Assembly: GCF_003710815.1 (NCBI RefSeq)
Contig: NZ_RHHP01000045.1
Location: 38,640-102,639 of the forward strand
DNA: 64,000 nt
Direction: 5' to 3'
From: Brevibacillus centrosporus
GTDB lineage: Bacteria; Bacillota; Bacilli; Brevibacillales; Brevibacillaceae
Made by a program: the position numbers and the translations under genes. Below the pieces are notes generated by a model, which made no database searches, was not told where the DNA came from, and worked only from the letters and a program-made list of their open reading frames with translations. Below are positions 53,763 to 61,250 of this stretch, one piece after another. Numbering within the stretch: the stretch's first letter is position 1; the number at the start of each line of letters is the position of its first letter.

Positions 53763-53776
53763 TGATTGCGCTTACA
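53763..53776 (-). promoter_or_regulatory. Catabolite-responsive element (cre), CcpA site
   Basis: The minus strand reads TGTAAGCGCAATCA, matching WTGTAARCGYWWWCW of Bacillus cre sites at every position. It lies about 55 bases before the TATAAT box of the Ugp-like operon, so CcpA-dependent control by preferred sugars is expected. Confidence 0.75.
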
Positions 53777-53907
53777 TTTTCGTTTTCCAGATGACTCGGG
53801 AAGGAGGAGCCACTGGTCAATCCTCTCTCCTCCTGCTGCCGGTCATTACTACCTTCATTTCCTGTGTGTTATAATCCTTGTAAGACTTGCCCGGCTCAAT
53901 CACTTGT

Positions 53908-53966
53908 GATAGCTGCATCGCAAGCGATAGCTGCATCGCAAGCGATAGCTGCATCACATGCGATGC
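53908..53966. repeat. Three tandem 18-base repeats with internal hairpin symmetry
   Basis: Units start at 53908, 53926 and 53944. The first two are identical (GATAGCTGCATCGCAAGC); the third differs at two or three positions and a partial fourth (GATGC) follows. Within the array GCATCGC/GCGATAGC can fold into small hairpins. It abuts the 3' end of the dehydrogenase gene. Confidence 0.85.
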
Positions 53967-55064
53967 TCACCATTGAAAGTCGAGGTAGGTCTTTTTCCAC
54001 TCTCTGTGTGCCAAGGCAGATTCCATTGCGCCAACAAAGTCTTCTGCCTTGGCCACCACTGTGTAGGAGTCAGGAATGAGGGGACGAAGAGTGTCCTGAC
54101 AAGCCTTTTGCTGCATGACTTGCAGCACTCCCTCGAAGTCCGTGATCGAGCTGCGGCTGCTGCCGTAGAGTGTCAGTCCCTTCTCCAGCACATCGCGCGT
54201 ATTGATAGGGACCAAATCCTCGCTCACACCCATCGCGATCAGATGACCACCTGCTGCCAAAAGAGTAATCCCTTGGTTGATCGCACTTTCGCTGAACTTC
54301 CCACCTGTACACTCCACAACAATATCTACTGGCTCACCTGATGAGAAGTCGTACTGCTGTACCATTTCCGTACGAGCGAACGTGAATTGATCCAATTTCT
54401 CCCGGATCGCTCCAAAAACCGTCAACCGATCGGGACCAACCCCAAAAGCGTGATGGAGCATAGCGGCCGTCAAATACCCCACAGGCCCGTCGCCAAATAC
54501 GGCAATTTTCGCCTGACCGAGCAAGTCGTTTACAGGGCGGAGCGCGCGGTAGGAAACACTGCAAAGCTCAGTCAGCACAGCGATTTCATCAGGGATTGAC
54601 TCCGGGATCGGGATGGCGCATGGCTCAGGGATGACCAAACGACTCTGTGCGATTCCATCTGTGCCACTTCCCAGAAACCTGCTATGCGTGCAATAGTTAT
54701 CTGAGATTTCCCCTCTGCATGCTGGACAGCTGTGCGCCTGCCCCTGTTCCTCTAGCAAATAGCCCGCCAAATACGGAACAATCACAACCTTCTGACGATG
54801 AGAAAGCCGTGTGGACTCTCCGCCCACAATCGTTCCGATTCCTTCGTGCAAAAGCGCCATCGGCAGCTTTTTAGCGAGGACTTCCGGTTTTCGTGTACCT
54901 CCGAAATAGCGAAGATCGGCATGACAAATGCTGGCGAGAGTCGGTTCAACTACGACGTATCCCTCGGGAACACTGCGGTGGACGTCCTGCTCCAAGACCA
55001 CATGGGGCTCCGTCAAGCGCAGCGTTCGCGAATGTACTGTTTCTGTTGTTGTGGTGCCCACCAA
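53967..55064 (-). CDS. Zinc-type alcohol dehydrogenase, ribitol-5-phosphate dehydrogenase (TarJ)-like
   Basis: 365 residues from TTG at 55064 (GGAGGTG five bases upstream). An MDR fold with SICHADLRYF (zinc Cys), LLHEGIGTIVG (His-Glu), a C-x2-C pair in CPACRGEISDNYC, and VFGDGPVGYLTAAML as nucleotide-binding loop. The ordering of ICxADxRY, HEGVG, ELCSVS, GDGPVGY and LEKGLTLYGSSRSS closely follows TarJ, which interconverts ribulose 5-phosphate and ribitol 5-phosphate. Adjacent to a DeoR gene and a ribulokinase-containing operon it fits pentitol-phosphate metabolism. Confidence 0.78.
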   Translation of the reverse strand: MVGTTTTETVHSRTLRLTEPHVVLEQDVHRSVPEGYVVVEPTLASICHADLRYFGGTRKPEVLAKKLPMALLHEGIGTIVGGESTRLSHRQKVVIVPYLAGYLLEEQGQAHSCPACRGEISDNYCTHSRFLGSGTDGIAQSRLVIPEPCAIPIPESIPDEIAVLTELCSVSYRALRPVNDLLGQAKIAVFGDGPVGYLTAAMLHHAFGVGPDRLTVFGAIREKLDQFTFARTEMVQQYDFSSGEPVDIVVECTGGKFSESAINQGITLLAAGGHLIAMGVSEDLVPINTRDVLEKGLTLYGSSRSSITDFEGVLQVMQQKACQDTLRPLIPDSYTVVAKAEDFVGAMESALAHREWKKTYLDFQW

Positions 55065-55137
55065 CAGAACACCTCCATCTGAAGTTTCTATGATTATGAA
55101 TTCCGGGCCTAGAAAAGCGCCCGGAGAGATTCACCTG

Positions 55138-55899
55138 CTAGACGGTGATGACGTTGATTCCGGTATCGTGAAACGGCTTGATGTCGTATTCCGCCACTTC
55201 CTTGCCCGTGATCAGGGTGTGAATCGAGCTGTTAGGCGCGACTTTGTACAAAGACAGCTTGCCGATCTTGGTGTCATCGGCTACGACAATGACCTCTTGG
55301 GCTGCAGCGATCATTCCCTGCTTCGCCAGCACCAGTTGCGCCTCTGGATGCATCAGGCCATGCTTGGGATGGATGGCGGGTGTGCCGATAAAAGCCTTGG
55401 ACACATGCAACGAGCGAAGTACGTGATCGGTAAACATCCCGTTGAGCATGAAGCTGGATGGGTAGAGCTCGCCCCCTGTCACCGTGACTTTGACGCCAGG
55501 AGCATCCCTCAGCTCAGCTGCAACGTTGATGTCATTCGTAATGACCGTAAGATTGGAGCGGTTCACCAGATTTTTGGCGATATGCAGCGTCGTCGTTCCC
55601 GAATCGATGATGATGTGATCGCCGTCCTCCACCAGACTTGCCGCCATCTTGCCAATGCGCATTTTCTGATCGAGTGCCACATTCGTCCGTTCGTTGAAGG
55701 AAGGCTCATTCGGTGTCAGTCGTTCCACGATCACTCCACCATGAGTCCGCTTGAGCAGTCCTTCCTGCTCAACTTCTGCCAGATCCCTGCGGATTGTCGC
55801 TTCATGGACGCCAAATTCCTTGGCGAGCACGGAAACAGACGCCGTCCGATGCTGTCTCACATATTCAACGATCCTCAATTTTCTTTCTGCCGCTAGCAT
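55138..55899 (-). CDS. DeoR-family transcriptional repressor
   Basis: 253 residues from the ATG at 55899. The N-terminal HTH_DeoR (ERKLRIVEYVRQHRTASVSV, then EATIRRDLAEVEQEG) is followed by the DeoRC sugar-phosphate-binding domain (IDSGTTTLHIAKNL, TGGELYPSSFML, VADDTKIG). Such repressors usually respond to phosphorylated sugars. It precedes the TarJ-like gene in the same direction; a CCGGGC/GCCCGG hairpin near 55104-55125 lies between the two. Confidence 0.92.
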   Translation of the reverse strand: MLAAERKLRIVEYVRQHRTASVSVLAKEFGVHEATIRRDLAEVEQEGLLKRTHGGVIVERLTPNEPSFNERTNVALDQKMRIGKMAASLVEDGDHIIIDSGTTTLHIAKNLVNRSNLTVITNDINVAAELRDAPGVKVTVTGGELYPSSFMLNGMFTDHVLRSLHVSKAFIGTPAIHPKHGLMHPEAQLVLAKQGMIAAAQEVIVVADDTKIGKLSLYKVAPNSSIHTLITGKEVAEYDIKPFHDTGINVITV

Positions 55900-55923
55900 A
55901 ACCCTCATCCTTTTCCCCTGAAT

Positions 55924-55983
55924 AAGTTCGTTTCTCACTTTATTTGCGCACTTTGTTCGTTTTGTTCATTTGTGCTCATTCTT
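55924..55983 (-). promoter_or_regulatory. Tandem DeoR-type operator repeats upstream of deoR
   Basis: On the plus strand the words GTTCGTTT (55926), GTTCGTTT (55955), GTTCATTT (55964) and GCTCATTC (55974) recur at about 10-base spacing close to the deoR start. The same words recur at 53685-53701 ahead of the Ugp-like operon. The rest of 55900-56258 shows no gene. Confidence 0.5.
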
Positions 55984-56258
55984 GCACTTTTAGATTACCT
56001 TGCCACAATTCTCCTTGTCAATATCGAACTTTTTGCACAAATGTCCGTCTATGCCTATCGTACCAGGCATTCCGGGAGTCATTGTGAAGTTATCGTTAAG
56101 TTTTTTTGCGCGACTCGCAAGCAAAAACGCGCAAATGCTCTGCGTACTCTTCCCAGATTAGTTTGATGCCACGCTATTTTTCATGTTTGAATATTTTCAG
56201 ATGCGGGAAATTAGAGGACAGCACCAAGCGACTTCAACAGGACTCGGAGGAGAGCGTT

Positions 56259-57712
56259 ATGGCGATCAACAAGAAGGTTTTAACAGGCTTCTTCATTCTT
56301 TTAGCGTTATTACTCATCATCAGTTCCCTATCTATTTTTCAAATGAGCCGAATGGGAGACCACTCCAAGGAAATCAAAGAGAACTGGGTTCCCAGCCTGT
56401 CTTTGATCAGTGAAATCAATGTGCTTGATACAAATGTGCCACGGTGGTCAACCGGATTGGGTTGGAATCTGATCCGCAAGAAATTTCCAAGCTGCTCTCC
56501 CAGCTTCAAGTGTTTCAGGAGCGAATCCACAAATCGACAATGGAGTATGAAAAGCTGATAAATAGTGACGAGGAGAGACAACTCTATAGTGAATACAAGC
56601 AGTTATGGACAGCTTACGAACAGCAGCTTCAGCAAGTAATCAATCTGGCAAAAGGCAGTGACACAGGCAAAACCATTCAGGAAGTGAAGAAAGTTACCGC
56701 GACGTGGGAGCAATCCCAGCAGACACTGGTCAAACTGAAGGAGATGAACCAAAGAGGTGCTACGGAGGCAACGAACCAATCGGTCAACATTTATAATTCG
56801 GCGTTCATTACCGTGAGCATCGTAAGTCTGATCGCCTTGGCGGTTGGAATCGCTTTGGCTATCATGACGGTTCGGGATCTGCGCTCTGTCGCATCGAGCA
56901 TTCACCTCTCTTCTCAAGCAGTCGCCAGCTCTTCAGAAGAGATCACCGCCAGCATCCAGGGAATGGCGGGAGGAAGCCTGCACCAGACCAATATGGTAAA
57001 CAACATTTCTGAAATGATCGAGGAAATGGATAAAGCAATCGTACAAATCGCCTCCAATATTGAACAGACGAGCTCGCTCGTCAATCAGACCTCCGACATC
57101 GCTGAAAATGGCGGGAAAATGATGAACAAAGCCATGTCCGGTATGCAGGAGATCTCCAAGAAAGTGTACGAACTTCTAGACAACTCTAAGAAAGTGTACG
57201 AACTTCTAGACAACTCTAAGAAAATTGATTTGAACGTGACCACAATCAAGGACATTGCGGACCAAACTAAGCTGCTCGCATTGAATGCATCCATCGGGGC
57301 AGCGCGTGCGGGCGAGCACGGCAGAGGCTTTGCTGTTGTGGCCGACTCGGTAGGCAAACTGGCCAATCAGAGTGGAGAAGCGACGAAGGAAATCATTCAG
57401 CTCGTCCATACGATGCAAGCGAGCACACAAGATGCGGTGGAAACCGTACGCACAGGAAATGAGCTGATCACGAATGCCGGTCATTCGTTTACCGAAATCA
57501 TTGCGTACGTGAACAACTCAGCAGAGAGAATCACCGATGTAGCTGCGAGCTGCGAGGAGCAATCAGCGCAGACGAGTACTATTTTGCATTCGGCGCAGAG
57601 CATCGCCGCTGTAACCGAGCAAACCTCTGCGAGTACGGAAGAGACGGCATCTGCCACAGAAGAGCTTGCGAGCATGGCTGAAAAACTAAATATTCTTGTC
57701 ACCAAGCTGTGA
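56259..57712 (+). pseudogene. Methyl-accepting chemotaxis protein with a frameshift
   Basis: ATG 56259 has GGAGGAG upstream and starts helix MAINKKVLTGFFILLALLLI and a 4HB sensor domain (ENWVPSLSLISEINVLDTNV). Near 56443 the frame shifts; the sensor continues as VNRIGLESDPQEISKLLSQL in the next frame to 57712. One missing G (CGGTGG for CGGGTGG) explains it. A second helix (about 565 bases in) leads almost directly to the signalling domain (LLALNASIGAARAGEHGRGF) with no clear HAMP domain. A 30-base exact tandem duplication at 57158-57217 adds ten residues (KKVYELLDNS) to the coiled coil. Probably non-functional, unless the shift is a sequence error. Confidence 0.82.
57158..57217 (+). repeat. 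Exact 30-base tandem duplication inside the chemoreceptor gene
   Basis: The unit beginning AAGAAAGTGTACGAACTTCT occupies 57158-57187 and is repeated without change at 57188-57217. It encodes KKVYELLDNS twice. Ten residues is not a multiple of the heptad. Confidence 0.95.
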
Positions 57713-57718
57713 TTATTG

Positions 57719-57767
57719 GCTGTCCACACGATTTCCTTTCTGGGAAAGTCGTGCGGGCAGTTTTTTA
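57719..57767 (+). terminator. Intrinsic terminator after the chemoreceptor gene
   Basis: CTGTCCACACGA pairs imperfectly with TCGTGCGGGCAG, followed by TTTTTTATT. Confidence 0.75.
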
Positions 57768-57892
57768 TTGCTGCGGTTCCGTTAATAAAGCATGGCCAAG
57801 CCAAGTTTTCTCAAGTCGAATCAGGTACAGGAATTATCAAATGTAAGAAGCCTATAGGGAAAGGGGGAGCTTCTTCTCGCATCTCAAACCCT

Positions 57893-58011
57893 TATGATTT
57901 CCGAAGCTTAGAGGAAGCACAAAGTTGAATTGATGAGTATATCCAAATTTACAACCAAAGTCGACCACAACGAAAATTAAAAAGTTAACACCCGTGGATT
58001 AGCGTAATTTG
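57893..58011 (+). pseudogene. C-terminal remnant of an IS3-family transposase
   Basis: The plus strand reads DFRSLEEAQS, TGA, IDEYIQIYNQSRPQRKLK; after one missing A it continues KLTPVD, TAG, RNL. This is the end of an IS3/IS150-type OrfB (family: xYIxFYNxxRxHxxLxxLTPxEYR). Two stops and one frameshift show decay. The gabT remnant on the other strand ends exactly where this begins, marking an old insertion or deletion junction. Confidence 0.7.
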
Positions 58012-58270
58012 ATTCAGCTTTTCCGCCAGCTCCACGTACGGCTCATACATCATGACATGGAAGCAGGGATGGATGTATTTGTCCAGCTGTTCCTTGAGCG
58101 CCTCCACCACTTTCGGTGGGCAATGTCCCGCGTTCAGCGTGCCGATCGCTCCTGCGAAATCGATGAACGTATTTCCGTCCACGTCCGTCAAGAGCGCGCC
58201 TTCTCCTTTCACAGCAAACGTGGATACAGTCGTAAACGGCCCCCTGGGTACATGCTGCTCATAGGAATCT
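58003..58270 (-). pseudogene. gabT: Remnant of a class III aminotransferase gene (gabT-like)
   Basis: From about 58262 the minus strand reads EQHVPRGPFTTVSTFAVKGE and GALLTDVDGNTFIDFAGAIG, then TLNAGHCPPKVVEALKEQL, the N-terminus of 4-aminobutyrate aminotransferases. A Shine-Dalgarno (AGGAGGAG) and ATG at about 58264 are present but out of frame with this reading, and after LAEKLNQIT the gene is cut off. The PLP-lysine part is gone. A 75-residue piece could still be read from GTG at 58212. Confidence 0.75.
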
Positions 58271-58339
58271 CCTCCTCATTCTTTGTTCCACTGGTTCGTC
58301 TCAGCAAAATTCATGCCATTTACGAGGAGTGAATGTGTT

Positions 58340-58355
58340 TGGCACATCTATTGCT
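58340..58355 (+). promoter_or_regulatory. Sigma-54 -24/-12 promoter before the degraded permease
   Basis: TGGCAC, ATCTA, TTGCT is a full match to TGGCAC-N5-TTGCW and faces the APC permease remnant whose ATG lies 47 bases downstream. Transcription probably still starts here if an activator exists. Confidence 0.78.
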
Positions 58356-58401
58356 AGACGAAATGGGTGCAGCATATTTCAGCAAAGGAGGCTTGTACCC
58401 C

Positions 58402-59519
58402 ATGACGGACAGCCTTATACGGATTGAAATTCGCAGCCATGCTGTTTACCGCCGCCAGCTACGGAAGGCATGGTCAAGAAATTTCCGGTAGCGGGCTCCG
58501 CCTACTCTTACGCGCGCCAGACCATTAACCCCCACTTTGGTTTTCTCGTCGGCTGGGTATCACTCTTAGATTACGTCTTCTTGCCCATCATCAATGTGCT
58601 GCTGGGAACGATCTATCTATCAGCGGCCTTCCCAAACGTTCCTTCCTGGATCCTCGGTCTTCTGCTTGCAGCGTTAGCCATTCAGCATTTGACCGGGACC
58701 AGCCCAACAGGCAGCGCTTTTCCCATCACACCGTTTTACGGAGAAGGCATGTCATTTCCGACACTCATGGCAGGTGCAGCCATCCTCTGTTTCTCGTTCC
58801 TGGGCTTTGATGCCGTGACGACCTACACGGAAGAAGCGATCAATCCGATGAAGACCATTCCACGCGGCATTTTTCTCGTTGCCCTGATTGGCGGCGTCAT
58901 CTTCATCATTGCTTCCTATTTCACCCAGCTGGCTTTTCCGTCCGTTGCGCCGTTTCAAAACCAGGACTCTCCTTCTCCTGAGATGTCCATGATCCTCGGA
59001 GGTGACCTGTTCCATTCGATTTTTGTCGCCGGTAGTATTACAGCTGCACTCGCCTCGGGGATCGCTTCCCATACGAGCGCATCCCGACTCTTGTTCGCAA
59101 TGGGACGGGAAAATGTCCTACCGAAAAAATGGTTCGGCAAACTGCATCCCGTCAAAGGCATTCCCGTCGGCAATGTGCTTTTCATCGGGATCGTCTCCCT
59201 CTCATCCCTTTTTCTGACTCTGGAGACAGCACTTGCGTTCATTAATTTTGGGGCATTGACCGCTTTTACTGCCGTGAATCTGTCTGTATTCGCCCATTTT
59301 TACATCCGCAAAAAGCAGCGCTCTGCCAAAGACACCCTCAAATATTTGATCTCCCCGCTGATCGGGGCCAGCTTTGTCGCCTTCCTCTGGGGCAATCTCG
59401 ACAGCCACGCTTTGACTCTCGGAATCGTTTGGACGTTGATCGGTATTGGCTACTTGCTGTTCAGTACCAAGACATTTCGCAAAAGTCCGCCGGTGATCGA
59501 CTTCGAGGAATCCATGTAA
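58402..59519 (+). pseudogene. Degraded APC-family amino acid permease
   Basis: ATG 58402 follows AAAGGAGG, but after MTDSL the reading is lost. AMLFTAASYGR reappears in another frame at 58436, then one extra base shifts to MVKKFPVAGSAYSYARQTIN, open to 59519. The first helices are missing, and a further in-frame deletion joins LLAALAIQHL to GTSPTGSAFPITPFYGEGMS. The remaining helices (GFDAVTTYTEEAINPMKTIP, SGIASHTSASRLLFAMGREN) match APC permeases. With the gabT remnant it suggests a lost GABA or amino-acid catabolic locus. A 349-residue product from 58470 is possible but unlikely to work. Confidence 0.75.
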
Positions 59520-59578
59520 CCCAGCGGCATTCGCTTGCGGTAGCAGAATCAAAAATTTATCAGGCTGAGGTGACTACC

Positions 59579-59872
59579 ATGTCTTTTGACTATCTGTACG
59601 ATCAATCGGAAACGATGCTCTCCCGCTATGTAGCTTTTACGACAGACAATAACCGCTATGACCTGGGGCTGTTCTACTCCCAGCACTTTGATGGGAAGAG
59701 CTTTGTCCTTTCCTTGCAAAACATGCAGTCCGTACTGATTTCCTCCGATGAGATCGCCTTCGAAAACGGCTGGGTCGACAAGCTGGCCATCCGTGCAGAG
59801 GACGTGGAGGTCGTATCCAGCTTTTTGAAAAAGACGCTCTCCAGCCTGTTCCACAATCACGATCTGGATTGA
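59579..59872 (+). CDS. Small DUF3055 / SAV0927-like protein
   Basis: 97 residues from the ATG at 59579 (GAGGTGA five bases upstream). FDYLYDQSETMLSRYVAFTT and NRYDLGLFYSQHFDGKSFVL resemble the DUF3055 (SAV0927) family of short cytoplasmic Firmicute proteins of unknown function. It is followed after 18 bases by an 85-residue lipoyl-like protein, probably in one transcript. Confidence 0.65.
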   Translation: MSFDYLYDQSETMLSRYVAFTTDNNRYDLGLFYSQHFDGKSFVLSLQNMQSVLISSDEIAFENGWVDKLAIRAEDVEVVSSFLKKTLSSLFHNHDLD

Positions 59873-59890
59873 CAGAGGTGAGTTCCAAAG

Positions 59891-60148
59891 ATGAAAGTCA
59901 CATTCGATATTGTGAGCAACTGTCACGGAGTGGTTGAGCGTCTGCTGTTGGAGGAAGGCTCCTATGTCTGTGAGAGAGAAGCACTCTGTCTCGTAAAAAC
60001 CAGCGGAGGGAGGTTGGTGGAGGTGCCGGCTATGTTCAGCGGTTACCTCTGCGGCTATCACGTGAGGATCGGGGATCGCGTCAGGAAGGAAGGATGCGTG
60101 GCTTCGTTGTCCGAGAATGCCTTGGAGCTCTGTGTGAGCAGCGATTGA
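59891..60148 (+). CDS. 85-residue biotinyl/lipoyl-like domain protein
   Basis: ATG at 59891 has GAGGTG upstream. The pattern GVVERLLLEEGSYVCEREAL, then EVPAMFSGYLCGYHVRIGDR, VRKEGCVASL, fits a single barrel-sandwich domain. The central turn reads VKTSGG in place of the xxDK/MK that carries the modified lysine, so lipoylation or biotinylation looks unlikely. Function is unknown. Confidence 0.6.
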   Translation: MKVTFDIVSNCHGVVERLLLEEGSYVCEREALCLVKTSGGRLVEVPAMFSGYLCGYHVRIGDRVRKEGCVASLSENALELCVSSD

Positions 60149-60155
60149 AAAGCAA

Positions 60156-60199
60156 AGCAGCGTCGGTCAAAGGGTCTCATCCTCCCTCAACCTGACGCT
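60156..60199. terminator. Intrinsic terminator between convergent genes
   Basis: GCAGCGTC pairs with GACGCTGC around an AT/C-rich loop; plus-strand reading continues ATTTTGTTTTTT. Confidence 0.75.
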
Positions 60200-60211
60200 G
60201 CATTTTGTTTT

Positions 60212-60526
60212 TTACACGAGACTCCGGCGTGCCCGAATCTCTTCCCTTGCCTTGTCATTCATTCTCGCCGGACTCCACTTTGGTTCCCAGACGAGTGAGA
60301 CCTTGACGCCTTTGACTCCCGGTACGGCAGCTGCTGCCTCTTCTACATTCGTTACGATTTCATCCGCCAGCGGGCATTGGGGTATCGTCAGCGTCATTTC
60401 AATATTTGCTTGCCCATTGTCCTCTACTGCAACCTCATACACGAGTCCAAGGTCCACGATATTGACTCCCACTTCTGGATCGAGCACTTCCTCCAGTGCT
60501 CCCCAGATGGCATCTTCCGTTTTCAA
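60212..60526 (-). CDS. MIP18/SufT-like (DUF59) metal-sulfur assembly protein
   Basis: 104 residues from TTG at 60526, six bases after GAGGTG. WGALEEVLDPEVGVNIVDLG, LVYEV and LTIPQCPLADEI (conserved Cys) are DUF59 hallmarks; the end LVWEPKWSPARMNDKAREEI matches the PaaD/SufT-like group. It is expected to help iron-sulfur cluster maturation. It stands between two terminators and is probably monocistronic. Confidence 0.88.
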   Translation of the reverse strand: MKTEDAIWGALEEVLDPEVGVNIVDLGLVYEVAVEDNGQANIEMTLTIPQCPLADEIVTNVEEAAAAVPGVKGVKVSLVWEPKWSPARMNDKAREEIRARRSLV

Positions 60527-60581
60527 AGCAAGCACCTCTTTTCCACGATTTGCTACACTTTAAGATGCCCACTGGCAATCG

Positions 60582-61229
60582 TTACTTATTCGTTCTTGCG
60601 GTATTCACGCGATAGCTCGCTCTTTTTTCGATTTTTCCAATCAGCATGTCAACGACAACGACGAGGACCGCTGCCGGGATCGCCCCGGCCAAAATCTTCT
60701 GGTCATCGGTCGTAGAAATTCCCCGCATGATCATTTCTCCTAAGCCGCCTGCCCCGACGAATGTCGCAATCGTCGCAGAACCTACCGCAACCACAGCGGC
60801 AATGCGGACTCCTGCCAAAATGATCGGCAAAGCGAGCGGCAGCTTCACGTAGGTCAAAAGCTGCAAGCGCGTCATGCCCATGCCTGTTCCTGCTTCGATC
60901 ATGCTCTTATCCACGTTTTCCAGCCCTGCATAGGTGTTCTGCACAATCGGCAGCAGCGAGTAGAGAACCAGCGCCACAATCGCTGTGCTGTACCCCAATC
61001 CGAGAAAGATCATAATGATCAAGAGCAGCGAGATCGTCGGAATCGTTTGGACGGTATTGATGATCGTTTGAATGGTCACAGCGATCTTCGGATTGCGTGT
61101 CATGAATACCGCGAGCGGAACACCGATCACGATCGCCAGCAAAATGGCGATAGCACTCATGTAAAGATGCTCTCCTGTCAGCTCCAGGATCTGCCCGCCA
61201 TACCTCGAAATAAATTCAAAAGCATTCAA
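60582..61229 (-). CDS. opuCD: Osmoprotectant ABC permease, OpuCD-like
   Basis: 215 residues from TTG at 61229, six bases after GGGAGGTG. Six helices with the EAA-type loop MIEAGTGMGMTRLQLLTYVK and TIATFVGAGGLGEMI, typical of OpuBD/OpuCD. Last gene of the four-gene importer. Confidence 0.88.
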   Translation of the reverse strand: MNAFEFISRYGGQILELTGEHLYMSAIAILLAIVIGVPLAVFMTRNPKIAVTIQTIINTVQTIPTISLLLIIMIFLGLGYSTAIVALVLYSLLPIVQNTYAGLENVDKSMIEAGTGMGMTRLQLLTYVKLPLALPIILAGVRIAAVVAVGSATIATFVGAGGLGEMIMRGISTTDDQKILAGAIPAAVLVVVVDMLIGKIEKRASYRVNTARTNK

Positions 61230-61250
61230 CGAGCCCACCTCCCTTTTGCG

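Noticed and set aside
53908..53961. Tandem repeats considered as a minimal CRISPR array
   Set aside because: The units are directly adjacent with no spacers, only 18 bases long, and no cas gene is present in the window.
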